Shown: one piece after another, positions 52,914 through 62,349 of the stretch
Position numbering within the stretch: the stretch's first letter is position 1
Layout of the letters: every line of letters starts with the position of its first letter
NCBI RefSeq assembly: GCF_008795955.1
Contig: NZ_VMHN01000001.1
Span: forward strand, 1,364,001-1,428,000
Source of the DNA: Marinobacter denitrificans
GTDB taxonomy: Bacteria; Pseudomonadota; Gammaproteobacteria; Pseudomonadales; Oleiphilaceae
DNA length: 64,000 nt
Direction: 5' to 3'
The notes under the pieces: model-generated
The model's input: only the letters and a program-made list of their open reading frames with translations
Told to the model about the DNA's origin: nothing
Database searches by the model: none
Translations under genes and position numbers: made by a program

Positions 52914-55900
52914 GGCTACCTCCCGGAACTACATCGTCGTTGGGCTCGTCTTCGCAGATCAGTGTGGATGTGTGATGGCTTTTCAGAGGATGGCTGCCAG
53001 ACAGCTTGCGCAGAGCCACATAAAACACCGGCGTGAGGAACAGGCCAAACAGGGTTACCCCGACCATGCCGGCAAATACGGCAGTGCCCAGAGCCTGGCG
53101 AACCTCGGCACCAGCGCCGGTAGCCAGAACCAGCGGTACCACGGCCGCGGTAAAGGTAATCGAGGTCATAATGATAGGCCGCAGCCGCAACCGGCAGGCC
53201 TCCAGTGCCGCCTCCACAACGCCCCGGCCCTGTAACTCCAGCTCACGGGCAAATTCCACGATCAGGATGGCGTTCTTACAGGCCAGACCAATCAACACCA
53301 CCAGGCCCACCTGGACGAAAATGTTGTTGTCCCCGTCCCCAAACCACACGCCGATCAGTGCCGAGAGCATACACATGGGCACGATGAGGATCACCGCCAG
53401 GGGCAAGGTCCAGCTCTCATACAGCGCCGCCAGCACCAGGAACACCAGCAGGATGGAAAGCGGGAATACCACCAGCGCCGCATCGCCCTGGGTGGCCTGC
53501 TGAAAGCTCAAGTCGGTCCACTCAAAGTCCATGCCGGCAGGAAGGGTCTCGTCCGCCAGGGCCGTCAGTGCATCCATGGCCTGAGCCGAAGACAGCATCC
53601 GCGGGTCTGCTTCGCCGGCAATGTCGGCGGCAGGGTAGCCGTTGTAACGCAATACCGGATCAGGGCCGAAGCTCTGACGGATATCCACCATCGAGCCAAT
53701 GGGTACCATCTCGCCCTGGTTATTGCGGGTGCGCAGGCGGGCAATATCCTCCAAACTATCGCGGTAGGGGGCGTCGGCCTGGGCAATCACCTGCCAGGTA
53801 CGGCCAAAGCGGTTGAAGTCATTCACGTACGTGGACCCGAGATAGGTCTGCAGGGTGTCGAACAACTCCGTCAGCGGCACGCCCTGGGCCTTGGCCTTGA
53901 GGCGGTCCACTTCCGCATCCAGTTGCGGCACGTTGGCCTGGTAGCTGCTGATGGGGTAACCCATGCCGGGTGTCTGGCTGATCGCGCCCTGGAACTGGTT
54001 CACCGCATTCTGCAGGGCACCGTAGCCCAGGTTCCCCCGGTCCTCTATGAACAACTGGTAGCCGGAGCCGTTACCCAGCCCAAGAATCGGTGGCGGCATG
54101 AAGGAGAAGGCGAAACCTTCTTTCAGCCCGGCGATTTGCTGGCTGATGCGGGCGTTGATCTCTGCCGCACTCAGGCTACGCTCCTCAAACGGCTTGAGCG
54201 GAAAGAACACCACACCGGTGTTGGAGGTATTGGTGAACTGCAGTGCATTCAGACCGGGAAAGGCCACGGCGTTGGCCACCCCTTCGGTATCCATGGCAAT
54301 ATCGGTTACCTGCTGCAGCAACTGATCAGTGCGTTCCAGGGAAGCCCCTTCCGGTAGTTTTACCCCGGCTATCAGGTACAGTTTGTCCTGAGTCGGGATA
54401 AAGCCCGGCGGTACCACCTTGAACATCAACCCTGTGCCTGCGAGCAACAAGGCATACACCACGAACACGGCACCGCGCCGACGCAGGGAACGGGACACGC
54501 CGCGCTGGTACTTCTCCGCACTGGCGTTGAAGAAACGGTTAAATGGCCGGAAGACCCAGCCGAACAAGGCATCAATGACCCGTTGCACCCGATCCTTGGG
54601 TGCTGTGTGGGGTTTGAGCAACATCGCGGCCAGCGCCGGCGACAGGGTCAACGAGTTGATGGTGGAGATTACCGTGGAAATAGCGATGGTCACCGCGAAC
54701 TGCCGGTAGAACTGGCCCGTCACGCCGGACAGGAAGGCCATGGGGATAAACACCGCGCACAGCACCAGGCCAATGGCGATGATAGGACCAGACACCTCCT
54801 TCATGGCCTGATGGGCCGCTGCCAAAGGGGTCCGTCCTTCCTCGATGTTACGCTCCACATTTTCCACCACCACAATGGCGTCATCCACCACGATACCGAT
54901 GGCCAGTACCAGCCCGAACAGGGTCAGGGTGTTGATGGAATAACCCAGCAGGTAAAGCGCACCGAAAGTCCCTATGACCGACACCGGTACCGCAAGCAGC
55001 GGAATAATGGAGGCGCGCCAGGTCTGCAGAAACAGGGTGACTACCAGCACCACCAGCAACACCGCTTCCAGCAGCGTGGCCACCACCGCCTTGATGGAAT
55101 CACTGACAAAAATGGTCGTGTCGTACACCGCTTCATACTCCACGCCCTCCGGGAAGCGAGTGGCCAGTTCATCCATGGTGTCGATCACTTCATCACGGAT
55201 TTGCAGGGCGTTGGCTTCCGGTGCCTGGAAGACACCGATGGCCACGGCATCCTTGCCGTCCAGTTGAGAGCGCAGGGTGTAGTCGCCAGCCCCCATTTCC
55301 AGCCGGGCCACATCTTCCAGCCGCAGGATTTCGCCGTTGTCGCCGCGTTTGAGTACGATGTCACCAAACTCCTCCACGGTTTCCAGCCGTCCCCTGGCAT
55401 TGATGAGGGTGAGGAAGTCGCTGTCCGGCACCGGCTCGGCGCCGATCTGGCCGGCGGACACCTGCACGTTCTGTTCACGCATGGCACGCACCACATCGCT
55501 GGCGGTCAGGCCACGGGCAGCAATCCGCTCCGGATCCAGCCAGGCGCGCATGGCGTAGTCACCACCACCGAATATCTGCGCGTCCCCTACCCCCTGGATA
55601 CGCGCGAGGCGATCCCGCACGTGCAAACGGGCATAGTTTCGTAAATAAAGAGTGTCGTAGGTACCGTTCGGGGAGGTCAGATGGACCACCATCAGGAAGG
55701 TTGGCGACTGTTTCTGGGTGGTCACCCCCTGGCGCCGCACCTCCTCCGGCAGCCGGGCGAGTGCCTGGCTGACCCGGTTCTGTACCCGTACAGTGGCGTC
55801 CTCCGCATCTGTGCCGGGGCGGAAGGTGACGGTCATCTGGAGGACGCCATCCGAGCCCGCTACGGACTTGAAATACATCATGTCCTCGACACCACTGATG

Positions 55901-56109
55901 GCTTCTTCCAGGGGCGTCGCCACGGTTTCAGCGATTTCCTTGGGGTTGGCACCGGGGTAAACGGTGCGCACCACCACAGACGGCGGCACCACTTCCGGGT
56001 ACTCGCTGACGGGCAAGTTGGGGATGGAAATCAGCCCGATGGCGAAAATGATAATGGAAAGTACCGCCGCGAATATCGGCCGGTCCACAAAGAAGCGGGA
56101 GATATTCAT
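52906..56109 (-). CDS. RND efflux transporter, MexF-like
   Basis: The 1067-residue inner-membrane proton-driven pump has 12 transmembrane helices in the AcrB plan. The proton-relay Asp pair is in GIVVDDAIVVVENVERN in TM4; the start MNISRFFVDRPIFAAVLSIIIFAIG and the TM10 lysine region are in place. It resembles MexF/OqxB more than AcrB by length and start. It overlaps the adaptor by 4 bp (ATGA) and the outer-membrane gene by 8 bp, so the three genes form one unit. Drug range is not deducible. Confidence 0.95.
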   Translation of the reverse strand: MNISRFFVDRPIFAAVLSIIIFAIGLISIPNLPVSEYPEVVPPSVVVRTVYPGANPKEIAETVATPLEEAISGVEDMMYFKSVAGSDGVLQMTVTFRPGTDAEDATVRVQNRVSQALARLPEEVRRQGVTTQKQSPTFLMVVHLTSPNGTYDTLYLRNYARLHVRDRLARIQGVGDAQIFGGGDYAMRAWLDPERIAARGLTASDVVRAMREQNVQVSAGQIGAEPVPDSDFLTLINARGRLETVEEFGDIVLKRGDNGEILRLEDVARLEMGAGDYTLRSQLDGKDAVAIGVFQAPEANALQIRDEVIDTMDELATRFPEGVEYEAVYDTTIFVSDSIKAVVATLLEAVLLVVLVVTLFLQTWRASIIPLLAVPVSVIGTFGALYLLGYSINTLTLFGLVLAIGIVVDDAIVVVENVERNIEEGRTPLAAAHQAMKEVSGPIIAIGLVLCAVFIPMAFLSGVTGQFYRQFAVTIAISTVISTINSLTLSPALAAMLLKPHTAPKDRVQRVIDALFGWVFRPFNRFFNASAEKYQRGVSRSLRRRGAVFVVYALLLAGTGLMFKVVPPGFIPTQDKLYLIAGVKLPEGASLERTDQLLQQVTDIAMDTEGVANAVAFPGLNALQFTNTSNTGVVFFPLKPFEERSLSAAEINARISQQIAGLKEGFAFSFMPPPILGLGNGSGYQLFIEDRGNLGYGALQNAVNQFQGAISQTPGMGYPISSYQANVPQLDAEVDRLKAKAQGVPLTELFDTLQTYLGSTYVNDFNRFGRTWQVIAQADAPYRDSLEDIARLRTRNNQGEMVPIGSMVDIRQSFGPDPVLRYNGYPAADIAGEADPRMLSSAQAMDALTALADETLPAGMDFEWTDLSFQQATQGDAALVVFPLSILLVFLVLAALYESWTLPLAVILIVPMCMLSALIGVWFGDGDNNIFVQVGLVVLIGLACKNAILIVEFARELELQGRGVVEAALEACRLRLRPIIMTSITFTAAVVPLVLATGAGAEVRQALGTAVFAGMVGVTLFGLFLTPVFYVALRKLSGSHPLKSHHTSTLICEDEPNDDVVPGGSHA

Positions 56110-57296
56110 TGCGCCATCTCCCGCGCTACCGCAACCGCGTCAGCATCCTGATCCGATTCCCGCATAGCGACCAGTTGCGGGCTCACCTCCATGCCGGGGC
56201 CGTACACTTTCTGCACGCCATTGATTATCACCAGGTCACCGCTCTGCAGGCCGTCGCGGATCACCAGCAGGTCATCCACCTGACGGCCCGTGGTCACCTG
56301 CCGTGTGCTGGCCAGGTTGTTTTCATCCACCACGTAGACGTAACGACGGTCCTGGTCGGTCAACACCGCCTTGCGGTTGACCAGCAGTGCGCTGTCCAGT
56401 TTGGCCACAGGCATTTCCACACGGGCAAACTGGCCTGGCCTGATCAGACCGTCCGAGTTACTGACCACGGCGCGATACTGCAGTGTGCCGGTTCCCGGGT
56501 TCAGGTGGTTGTCCACGAAGTCGAGTTCGCCCTGGTACTGGCGACCGTCCTCATCCCCCAGCGCGATACGCACACTTCGTGGCTGGCCAGTGACAGGCAA
56601 CTGTTGGCTACGGGATGCGGATTTCTCATCGGCCTCAAAATAGACGTGGAGCGGGTCCACAGACACCACGGTTGTCAGCAGGCTCTGGTCCGCATTAGCG
56701 AGGTTGCCGCGTGTTACCAGCGCACGGCCGGCACGGCCGCTGACCGGTGCGGTTATGCGGGTGTACTGCAGATCCAGCTCGGCGGCATCCAGCGCTGCCT
56801 GGGCAGCCTGCACCCGGGCACGGGCGCTCAATAAAGCGGCATTGCGCTGGTCGTACTCTTCCTGGGAAATAGCACGGCTTTCCAGTAGTGTCTTGGCCCG
56901 GCCGGCTTCACTCCGGGCCAGTTCCAGCTGGCTATTGGCCAGTGCCAGTTCCGCACGGGCTGCCTGCGCCCGCGCTTTGTAAGGCCGGGGGTCTATCTGG
57001 AACAGCAGGTCACCGGCCTGTACCAGCTCACCTTCTTCGAACGCCACCTCGTCAATGTAGCCACTCACACGGGGGCGCAAATCCACCGTTTCCGGGGATG
57101 CTACCCGGCCGGTGAAGGACTCCCACAGGGTGACCCGGTCCACCAGAACTTCCGCCACATCCACTTCCGGCGGTGGAGGCGGCGCGATCGCCTCGTCGCT
57201 TTGTGCCTCACAGCCGGTCATCAACACCGCCAGTGCAATAGCCAGGCCCAGTACCCGGCCGGATTCGCTCAAGTTCTTTGTTATCAGACTTTCCAT
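56106..57296 (-). CDS. RND efflux periplasmic adaptor (membrane fusion protein)
   Basis: The 396-residue adaptor links pump and outer-membrane channel. Lipoprotein signal with MTGC, then the barrel-sandwich and alpha-hairpin: VRGYIDEVAFEEGELVQAGDLLFQIDPRPYKA-like VSGYIDEVAFEEG, then a long coiled hairpin (AELALANSQLELARSEAGRAKTLLESRAISQEEYDQ), LQYTRITAPVSGRAGRALVTRGNL and the C-terminal VLTDQDRRYVYVVDENN. Start at 57296; the frame upstream to 57347 is leader. It is the first gene of the operon, about 100 bp from a SoxR-controlled promoter. Confidence 0.94.
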   Translation of the reverse strand: MESLITKNLSESGRVLGLAIALAVLMTGCEAQSDEAIAPPPPPEVDVAEVLVDRVTLWESFTGRVASPETVDLRPRVSGYIDEVAFEEGELVQAGDLLFQIDPRPYKARAQAARAELALANSQLELARSEAGRAKTLLESRAISQEEYDQRNAALLSARARVQAAQAALDAAELDLQYTRITAPVSGRAGRALVTRGNLANADQSLLTTVVSVDPLHVYFEADEKSASRSQQLPVTGQPRSVRIALGDEDGRQYQGELDFVDNHLNPGTGTLQYRAVVSNSDGLIRPGQFARVEMPVAKLDSALLVNRKAVLTDQDRRYVYVVDENNLASTRQVTTGRQVDDLLVIRDGLQSGDLVIINGVQKVYGPGMEVSPQLVAMRESDQDADAVAVAREMAQ

Positions 57297-57651
57297 GGTT
57301 TCTCGCTCCAATGTCGGGAACGCCTTGTGAGCACGCCCGTTTGCCAAGTAATCGGTTGGATTGCTTGTTAAGTCGGTTGGGGTTAAACGAATTCGACACA
57401 GAGCCTATTTCCTCAAGTTAACTTGAGGTCAATAGGCCCGAATCAGGATGTAAGCTAAGATAAAGAATGCAGGGATGAAGAGGGTATCGGGTTACTGCGG
57501 GAAGCTTGCCTGATTCTGCCGGCTGCCATCTGCTGGGCGTGAGGGGTTGCCGATTTCTGCGCGGTCATTGCCTGATCCTGCAGAACATACATGAACCCCC
57601 ATACGATTCAGGATACGAAGGATTATACTGCCCTGAAAGGGAGACCTACCG
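57297..57651. promoter_or_regulatory. Divergent promoter region of the efflux operon and AraC gene
   Basis: This 355-bp stretch has no gene. It holds the SoxR box and promoter described separately, plus AT-rich leader sequence towards the araC gene (TAAGATAAAG near 57456) that could include its promoter. Nothing else is recognisable. Confidence 0.6.
57402..57432 (-). promoter_or_regulatory. SoxR box and promoter of the efflux operon
   Basis: The perfect 18-bp palindrome CCTCAAGTTAACTTGAGG (57411-57428) is identical to the canonical SoxR operator of E. coli soxS. On the minus strand it lies between TTGACC (57427-57432, -35) and TAGGCT (57402-57407, -10) with a 19-bp spacer, the over-long spacing that MerR-type activators require. 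Transcription would run towards the adaptor gene. SoxR is not encoded in the window. Confidence 0.92.
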
Positions 57652-58611
57652 ATGACTGCCACGATTCCCGAGATTTCCGGAAATCTCACCCTCAACTTGC
57701 AGCAACAGCTCGCCCGGGTAGTTGGTAAATGGACGACCCAACAGGGCATCCAGGGTTCGGCCATAAATGGTGTAGAACTGATACGCTGCAACCAGCCTTC
57801 CAGCTGCGGTTCAAGTGTTTATGAACCTTCGCTGTGTTTTGTCATTCAGGGCACCAAGACCATCCAGCTGGGCGACCGGGAAATCACCTACCAGCCACTG
57901 TCCTATCTGGCCAGCTCGGTACACTTACCGGTACTGGGGCGGATTGTCGACGCCTCAGAGGAACGGCCCTATCTGGCGGCAAAACTCAAGGTAGATCCTC
58001 AGGAAGTGGCAGATCTGGTGCTGGAGCTCGGCGAAAAGGCCCCGCCACTGGACCCACACGGACACTGCCCGGAACTTGAATGCGGCCTGTGCATCTCATC
58101 CATGGATGAGCCTATGCAGAGTGCGCTTTACCGGCTGCTGGGGTTGCTGGATTCCCCCGGCGACATACCCATACTCGCGCCCCTGGCTCGCCGGGAAATC
58201 ATTTACCGGACCCTGATTGGAGAGATGGGGTCCAGAATGCGAAAGTTTGCTTCGGCGGAATCCCAGTCCCACCGGATTTCCACGGTGATCTCGGCATTGA
58301 AGGATCACTACGCGGAACCCCTGCGAATCCGCGAGTTGGCAGAAGCGGCGAACATGAGTGAGTCCACGCTGTACCACAGTTTCAAGCAGGTAACCCGGAT
58401 GTCGCCGCTGCAGTTCCAGAAGAAGCTGCGCCTGCATGAAGCCAGGCGGCTGATGCTGGCCGAGGGGCTTGAGGCGGCCACCGCCAGCTATCGGGTGGGC
58501 TATGAAAGCCCTTCCCACTTCAGCCGCGAGTACAGCCGCCTGTTCGGAGCGCCCCCAAGAGCTGACGTCACATTACTTCGTGGTGAACGGAAAACGCCCG
58601 AGCCGGTGTGA
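57652..58611 (+). CDS. AraC-family transcriptional regulator
   Basis: The 319-residue regulator has an N-terminal AraC_N-type sensor domain (ELIRCNQPSSCGSSVYEPSLCFVIQGTKTIQLGDREI) and a C-terminal pair of helix-turn-helices (IRELAEAANMSESTLYHSFKQVTRMSPLQFQKKLRLHEARRLM and SYRVGYESPSHFSREYSRLFGAPP). AAAGGGAGACC stands before the ATG. Being divergent from the efflux operon, it may regulate it; this is inferred from position. The cysteine pair in PELECGLC is not a known motif. Confidence 0.93.
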   Translation: MTATIPEISGNLTLNLQQQLARVVGKWTTQQGIQGSAINGVELIRCNQPSSCGSSVYEPSLCFVIQGTKTIQLGDREITYQPLSYLASSVHLPVLGRIVDASEERPYLAAKLKVDPQEVADLVLELGEKAPPLDPHGHCPELECGLCISSMDEPMQSALYRLLGLLDSPGDIPILAPLARREIIYRTLIGEMGSRMRKFASAESQSHRISTVISALKDHYAEPLRIRELAEAANMSESTLYHSFKQVTRMSPLQFQKKLRLHEARRLMLAEGLEAATASYRVGYESPSHFSREYSRLFGAPPRADVTLLRGERKTPEPV

Positions 58612-58621
58612 CCCTTGCGGC

Positions 58622-60682
58622 TCAGCCATAGAACAGCAGCGGTACGAACGCCACCAGCACCAGTGATATTCCCATGGCTATCAGCGGCATGATGATGCGC
58701 TCGTGCCGCTGGTAGAACGTACCCCCTTCCTGCTGTGCTGCCAGCACTTCCGCTTCTCCTACCACTTGCCGTGTCAGCAGATGGTTCAGTGCCACAGGGG
58801 GGCTGAGGTAACCGAGCTCGAACGCCACCAGGGTAACCATCCAGAAGTGAATCGGATGGATACCGCTGCTGTAGGCAATGGTTGCCACCGTTGCAGTTAC
58901 AAGAATCACGGCCCCGAAGGCGTCCATGATCATCCCCAGGATCACGAGGATGACCACCATCAGCAGCATGGCGGACCAGGCGCTGTCGAAAGACTGTGGG
59001 AACGCTTCCATCAGATGGGAGCGCTCAATCACGCCGCCAATGCTGACTGACAGGCCCAACAGCAACAACAGAGCGCCGATTTCGGCGGTGGTGTCGTTGG
59101 TGGCTGAGCGCAGGCTGCGTTCCAGGCCCTGGTGTTTGATCTCACCACTGGCCCGACCCTTGCGGTTTTTCAGGCTGATGTGCTCATACAGCAGAATCGC
59201 CAGCATGATCACGGGCAGCAATCGGGGGGCCGAGAACTCGTCCATTTTCACATCCAGGGCGAACCGGTACAGCAGCACCACCGCTGTGATCACCAGAACA
59301 TAAGGAATCAGCTGCTTCAGTGCTGACATCATCGGCGAAAGGGCAACGGATGCCGGAGCGAGGTTGAACTGGCTCTGACGGTTAACGGTCAGCGCGACAG
59401 CTGTGAACATGGCAGCCGTAAGTACGAACACCCAGATGCCCCAGCCAAAGAGCTCGTCGGTAGTGACTTCCCGGTTCAGGTAGGCAATGACCACCACCAG
59501 CAGACAGGGCCGCAAGACGACGCCGAGGGAACCAGACATGGCGGTGGCGGCCAAAGCCAGATGCCGGCGGGCACCGGCAGCACGCAACTCCGTGTAGATA
59601 ACGGCACCGGCGGCAATAACAAAGATACCGGAGGCGCCGGTATACGCGGTAGGCACGGCTGCCACCAGCACCGCCACCACGGCCAGAAGTTCGGGCGGCA
59701 TGCGCCACGGCCTGAATACATTGAACACCAACGTGGCGAGGCGGGTCTGCTTCAGCATCATGCCCACCCACACATACAGGCCCACGTTGAGGAACATGTC
59801 AGACAGTTCCATCATCTTGCCCAGGTAGATACCAATACCGGAGGCGTGACCGATCAGTGCAAAATAAGTACCTGATATAAGGCACATAACCGTATAAAGA
59901 GGGACGGCCAGAAATGCCTTGTTCAGATCGCCGCCCTCTTCCAGGTCGTCCGGCACCCGTACCAGACGGTAGAGACTGGCCAGGGTCAGCGCCGCGAACC
60001 CGATGATCCACAGGTTGTGGAGGAGTAGCTCGTCGGAGGACATGGTGTTGTCAGAGCCGAAACTGGACTGGCGGAAGATCACACTGGAACCAAGCAACAT
60101 GGCGTTGGCGACAGTCTGCAAGGTATGGGAAACCGTGTAGTCCAGGCGGGTTTCCATCGCTCGCATGGCGATGTGATGGCGGGTCAGGGTTGCGGTAGCT
60201 GCACACAGCATTACCAGAATGACCAGTATATAGCGCTGGGATTCGAGGCCGAAGGCGATCAGGTCGGCCACGAAGAGTTCCACTGTTCGATAGGCTTTCA
60301 CGCCTGGCGTAAGCTTGTCCTTGAGGTTCTCGTAGCTGCGATAGCTCTGGCGACAATCTTCCACCGAGCGTTCGATCGCCAGACGGATATCCGCCGGATC
60401 TTTTTCAGCTTCTCCCAGTAGCGCCGCCATGGGATCATCTCCGCTCTCCTCCGCCAGCTCTTCCTGTACCGCGGCTTCGATATCCACGTTCGGGTCACAG
60501 GTTGGCTGGACCGGATCTGCCCTCAGTTTGTAATAGCCACTCCACAGTTGCTCGCCACCGCGGAGCATCTGGTTGTGGATATCACTGCTGGTGGAAAACA
60601 GCACCACCGCCAGCAAAAGCAGACAGGCCGGCAGGGAGGAGAACCACTCCCTGCCACTACGGCGAAATCCAACCTCGGACAT
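58622..60682 (-). CDS. TRAP transporter fused DctQM permease
   Basis: The 686-residue multi-spanning membrane protein has a small DctQ-like N-terminal module, with a large polar loop between its first two helices, and a DctM-like large subunit with about 12 further helices. Typical DctM phrases are GLYVWVGMMLKQTRLATLVF, PTAYTGASGIFVIAAGAVIYTELRAAGARRHLAL and FGAVILVTATVATIAYSSGI, ending in EIGYLSPPVALN-like FELGYLSPPVALNHLL. It imports an organic acid using a sodium gradient, substrate unknown. It follows the TatT-like lipoprotein gene by 25 bp. Confidence 0.9.
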   Translation of the reverse strand: MSEVGFRRSGREWFSSLPACLLLLAVVLFSTSSDIHNQMLRGGEQLWSGYYKLRADPVQPTCDPNVDIEAAVQEELAEESGDDPMAALLGEAEKDPADIRLAIERSVEDCRQSYRSYENLKDKLTPGVKAYRTVELFVADLIAFGLESQRYILVILVMLCAATATLTRHHIAMRAMETRLDYTVSHTLQTVANAMLLGSSVIFRQSSFGSDNTMSSDELLLHNLWIIGFAALTLASLYRLVRVPDDLEEGGDLNKAFLAVPLYTVMCLISGTYFALIGHASGIGIYLGKMMELSDMFLNVGLYVWVGMMLKQTRLATLVFNVFRPWRMPPELLAVVAVLVAAVPTAYTGASGIFVIAAGAVIYTELRAAGARRHLALAATAMSGSLGVVLRPCLLVVVIAYLNREVTTDELFGWGIWVFVLTAAMFTAVALTVNRQSQFNLAPASVALSPMMSALKQLIPYVLVITAVVLLYRFALDVKMDEFSAPRLLPVIMLAILLYEHISLKNRKGRASGEIKHQGLERSLRSATNDTTAEIGALLLLLGLSVSIGGVIERSHLMEAFPQSFDSAWSAMLLMVVILVILGMIMDAFGAVILVTATVATIAYSSGIHPIHFWMVTLVAFELGYLSPPVALNHLLTRQVVGEAEVLAAQQEGGTFYQRHERIIMPLIAMGISLVLVAFVPLLFYG

Positions 60683-60707
60683 AACAGCTCACTCTGGGAA
60701 TATTGGT

Positions 60708-61772
60708 TTACAGCAGATCATCCAGATCCATGGTTTCCACCGCTTCCTTCTCATCGTCCCAGAAGGTTCCCAGCTTGCCGGTCGGCGTACGGTGTCCGGT
60801 GTTTTCCATCCACATGCGATCGGAAATAGCGACAATCATCTGGGTGGCCATGGCGTCCACGAACTTCCATTCTTCATTGGAGGGTGTTTCGTCGATCGCT
60901 TCGGCATGGCTACGAATAACAGCTCGGAGGCGCTCCTGATCACCCTTGTTCTGAGCAGCAATGGCGTGGAACACATGGCTGAGTCTTACCCCGGCCTCCT
61001 CACCCTGCTCATCGGCTACGCTAAGGCGCTGGAAAGGATCTTCGCCCTCGGGCTGCGCGCCGGGGATCATCGACCAGACCGTGGCGCGCAATGCCATGGG
61101 CGCGCCCCACCACTTGTCGTTCTCGAGACAACTGGTGGCGCGGGCGACGGTGGAGCCGATGTTCTTGGGAACGCCGATGGACGACGTAGACTGGATCTCG
61201 GCATTCAGTGCCTGCAGACCCGACAGCAGGCCCGCCATGTAGATAAATTCGCCAAGGTCGTCGTCAAAGCCGGGACATTCCTCCTCATCCGGTTCGCCGT
61301 AGAACGCGTTGTGATGTTTCCAGCCCCGGTGATAACGCTTGGCAGCCAGGGACAGGGCACGCTTCTGGCGAATGATGGCATCTTCGGCCGCTTCCGCGTT
61401 CCTTGTACGCAAGGCACCCAGGCTGGCCAGTTCGTGCTCCCGCGCCTGTTCTTCCGCACAACCACCGGCTGACAGATAAAGCATTACCGCCAGTTGGTCA
61501 GGCTCGCTGGTTACACGGCCAAAGGACATCAGCAGGGGGGCGGTGGCCTCACTCATGGCGCAACCCATGGCCAGATCTTCACTTTCCAGAAGATAGGGAA
61601 CGGTGTGATTGCGGGAGAAGCCCTGCATCACATCACCGGTGGTCTTGTAGATCATGTTGTTGACGACACCACAACCACTGAGGACCATTCCTGCAAGAAC
61701 TGCCGTTACGGCACCGCGAAACCGGACAAACCCGTGAGGTGGCCGGTTGGCAGGTTTCTGAATACGTGTCAT
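60708..61772 (-). CDS. TRAP-associated lipoprotein, TatT-like
   Basis: The 354-residue lipoprotein has an N-terminal signal and lipobox LSGC (about residues 31-34) followed by CGVVNNMIYKTTGDVMQGFSRNHTVPYLLESEDL. The rest is helical, with repeated patterns like RTRNAEAAEDAIIRQKRALSLAAKRYHRGW and RLSHVFHAIAAQNKGDQERL. This layout matches TatT (TRAP-transporter-associated) family lipoproteins, which assist the solute-binding subunit in the periplasm. It is the first gene of the pair with the DctQM permease. The family call is by layout and context. Confidence 0.75.
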   Translation of the reverse strand: MTRIQKPANRPPHGFVRFRGAVTAVLAGMVLSGCGVVNNMIYKTTGDVMQGFSRNHTVPYLLESEDLAMGCAMSEATAPLLMSFGRVTSEPDQLAVMLYLSAGGCAEEQAREHELASLGALRTRNAEAAEDAIIRQKRALSLAAKRYHRGWKHHNAFYGEPDEEECPGFDDDLGEFIYMAGLLSGLQALNAEIQSTSSIGVPKNIGSTVARATSCLENDKWWGAPMALRATVWSMIPGAQPEGEDPFQRLSVADEQGEEAGVRLSHVFHAIAAQNKGDQERLRAVIRSHAEAIDETPSNEEWKFVDAMATQMIVAISDRMWMENTGHRTPTGKLGTFWDDEKEAVETMDLDDLL

Positions 61773-62036
61773 AACATCTTACCTTTTTATTTTTAGGGCA
61801 ACCGGAGCCTCGTCCGGCCGGGGCCGCACACCTGCTTGGTTACAGTTTGTAACCGAAACGGCATTATCGCCCACAACTCCCTGTTTTTATGCGACTCCGC
61901 CCGCAAATGAAGCCGGAGGCTCAAATGTATTCGGATTACCGGTTTGCACAATGCGTCGCAAACCGCTATAGATTTGGTCAGCCGGCGGTTACGCAGCCAC
62001 CGGTGAATAACCAAAAACGACAACAAGGAGTATCCA

Positions 62037-62309
62037 ATGCGCAAACCTGAACTTGCCGCCGCTGTTGCAGACCAGACCGGATTGACCCGGGAGAAAGCCA
62101 GCGAAGTGATTACAGCATTCACCGACCAGATCTCCGCTGCTGCTGCCCGGGGCGAAGACACCACCCTGATCGGTTTCGGCACCTTCAACATTCGCAGCCG
62201 TGAAGCCCGCGATGGCCGTAATCCCCAAACCGGTGCAACCATCCGGATACCTGCCAGCAAGACAGTCGGCTTCAAGGCAGGCAAGGCGCTGAAAGACTCG
62301 ATCCGCTAA
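62037..62309 (+). CDS. HU-family DNA-binding protein
   Basis: The 90-residue histone-like protein has ELAAAVADQTGLTREKASEVITAFTDQI, GEDTTLIGFGTFNIRSREARDGRNPQTGATIRIPASKTVGFKAGKALKD. The conserved beta-arm proline lies in RNPQTG. It bends DNA as a dimer. AAGGAG lies before the ATG. It stands alone on the plus strand between the TRAP solute-binding gene and the TatT-like gene. Confidence 0.96.
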   Translation: MRKPELAAAVADQTGLTREKASEVITAFTDQISAAAARGEDTTLIGFGTFNIRSREARDGRNPQTGATIRIPASKTVGFKAGKALKDSIR

Positions 62310-62315
62310 GTCCGC

Positions 62316-62340
62316 AACCGGGGGCCGCTCGCCCCCGGTT
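62316..62340. terminator. Bidirectional hairpin between HU and TRAP solute-binding genes
   Basis: AACCGGGGGC (62316-62325) and GCCCCCGGTT (62331-62340) form a perfect 10-bp stem with a 5-nt loop, between two convergent genes. No poly-T tail is present. Confidence 0.6.
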
Positions 62341-62349
62341 ATCCACTCC

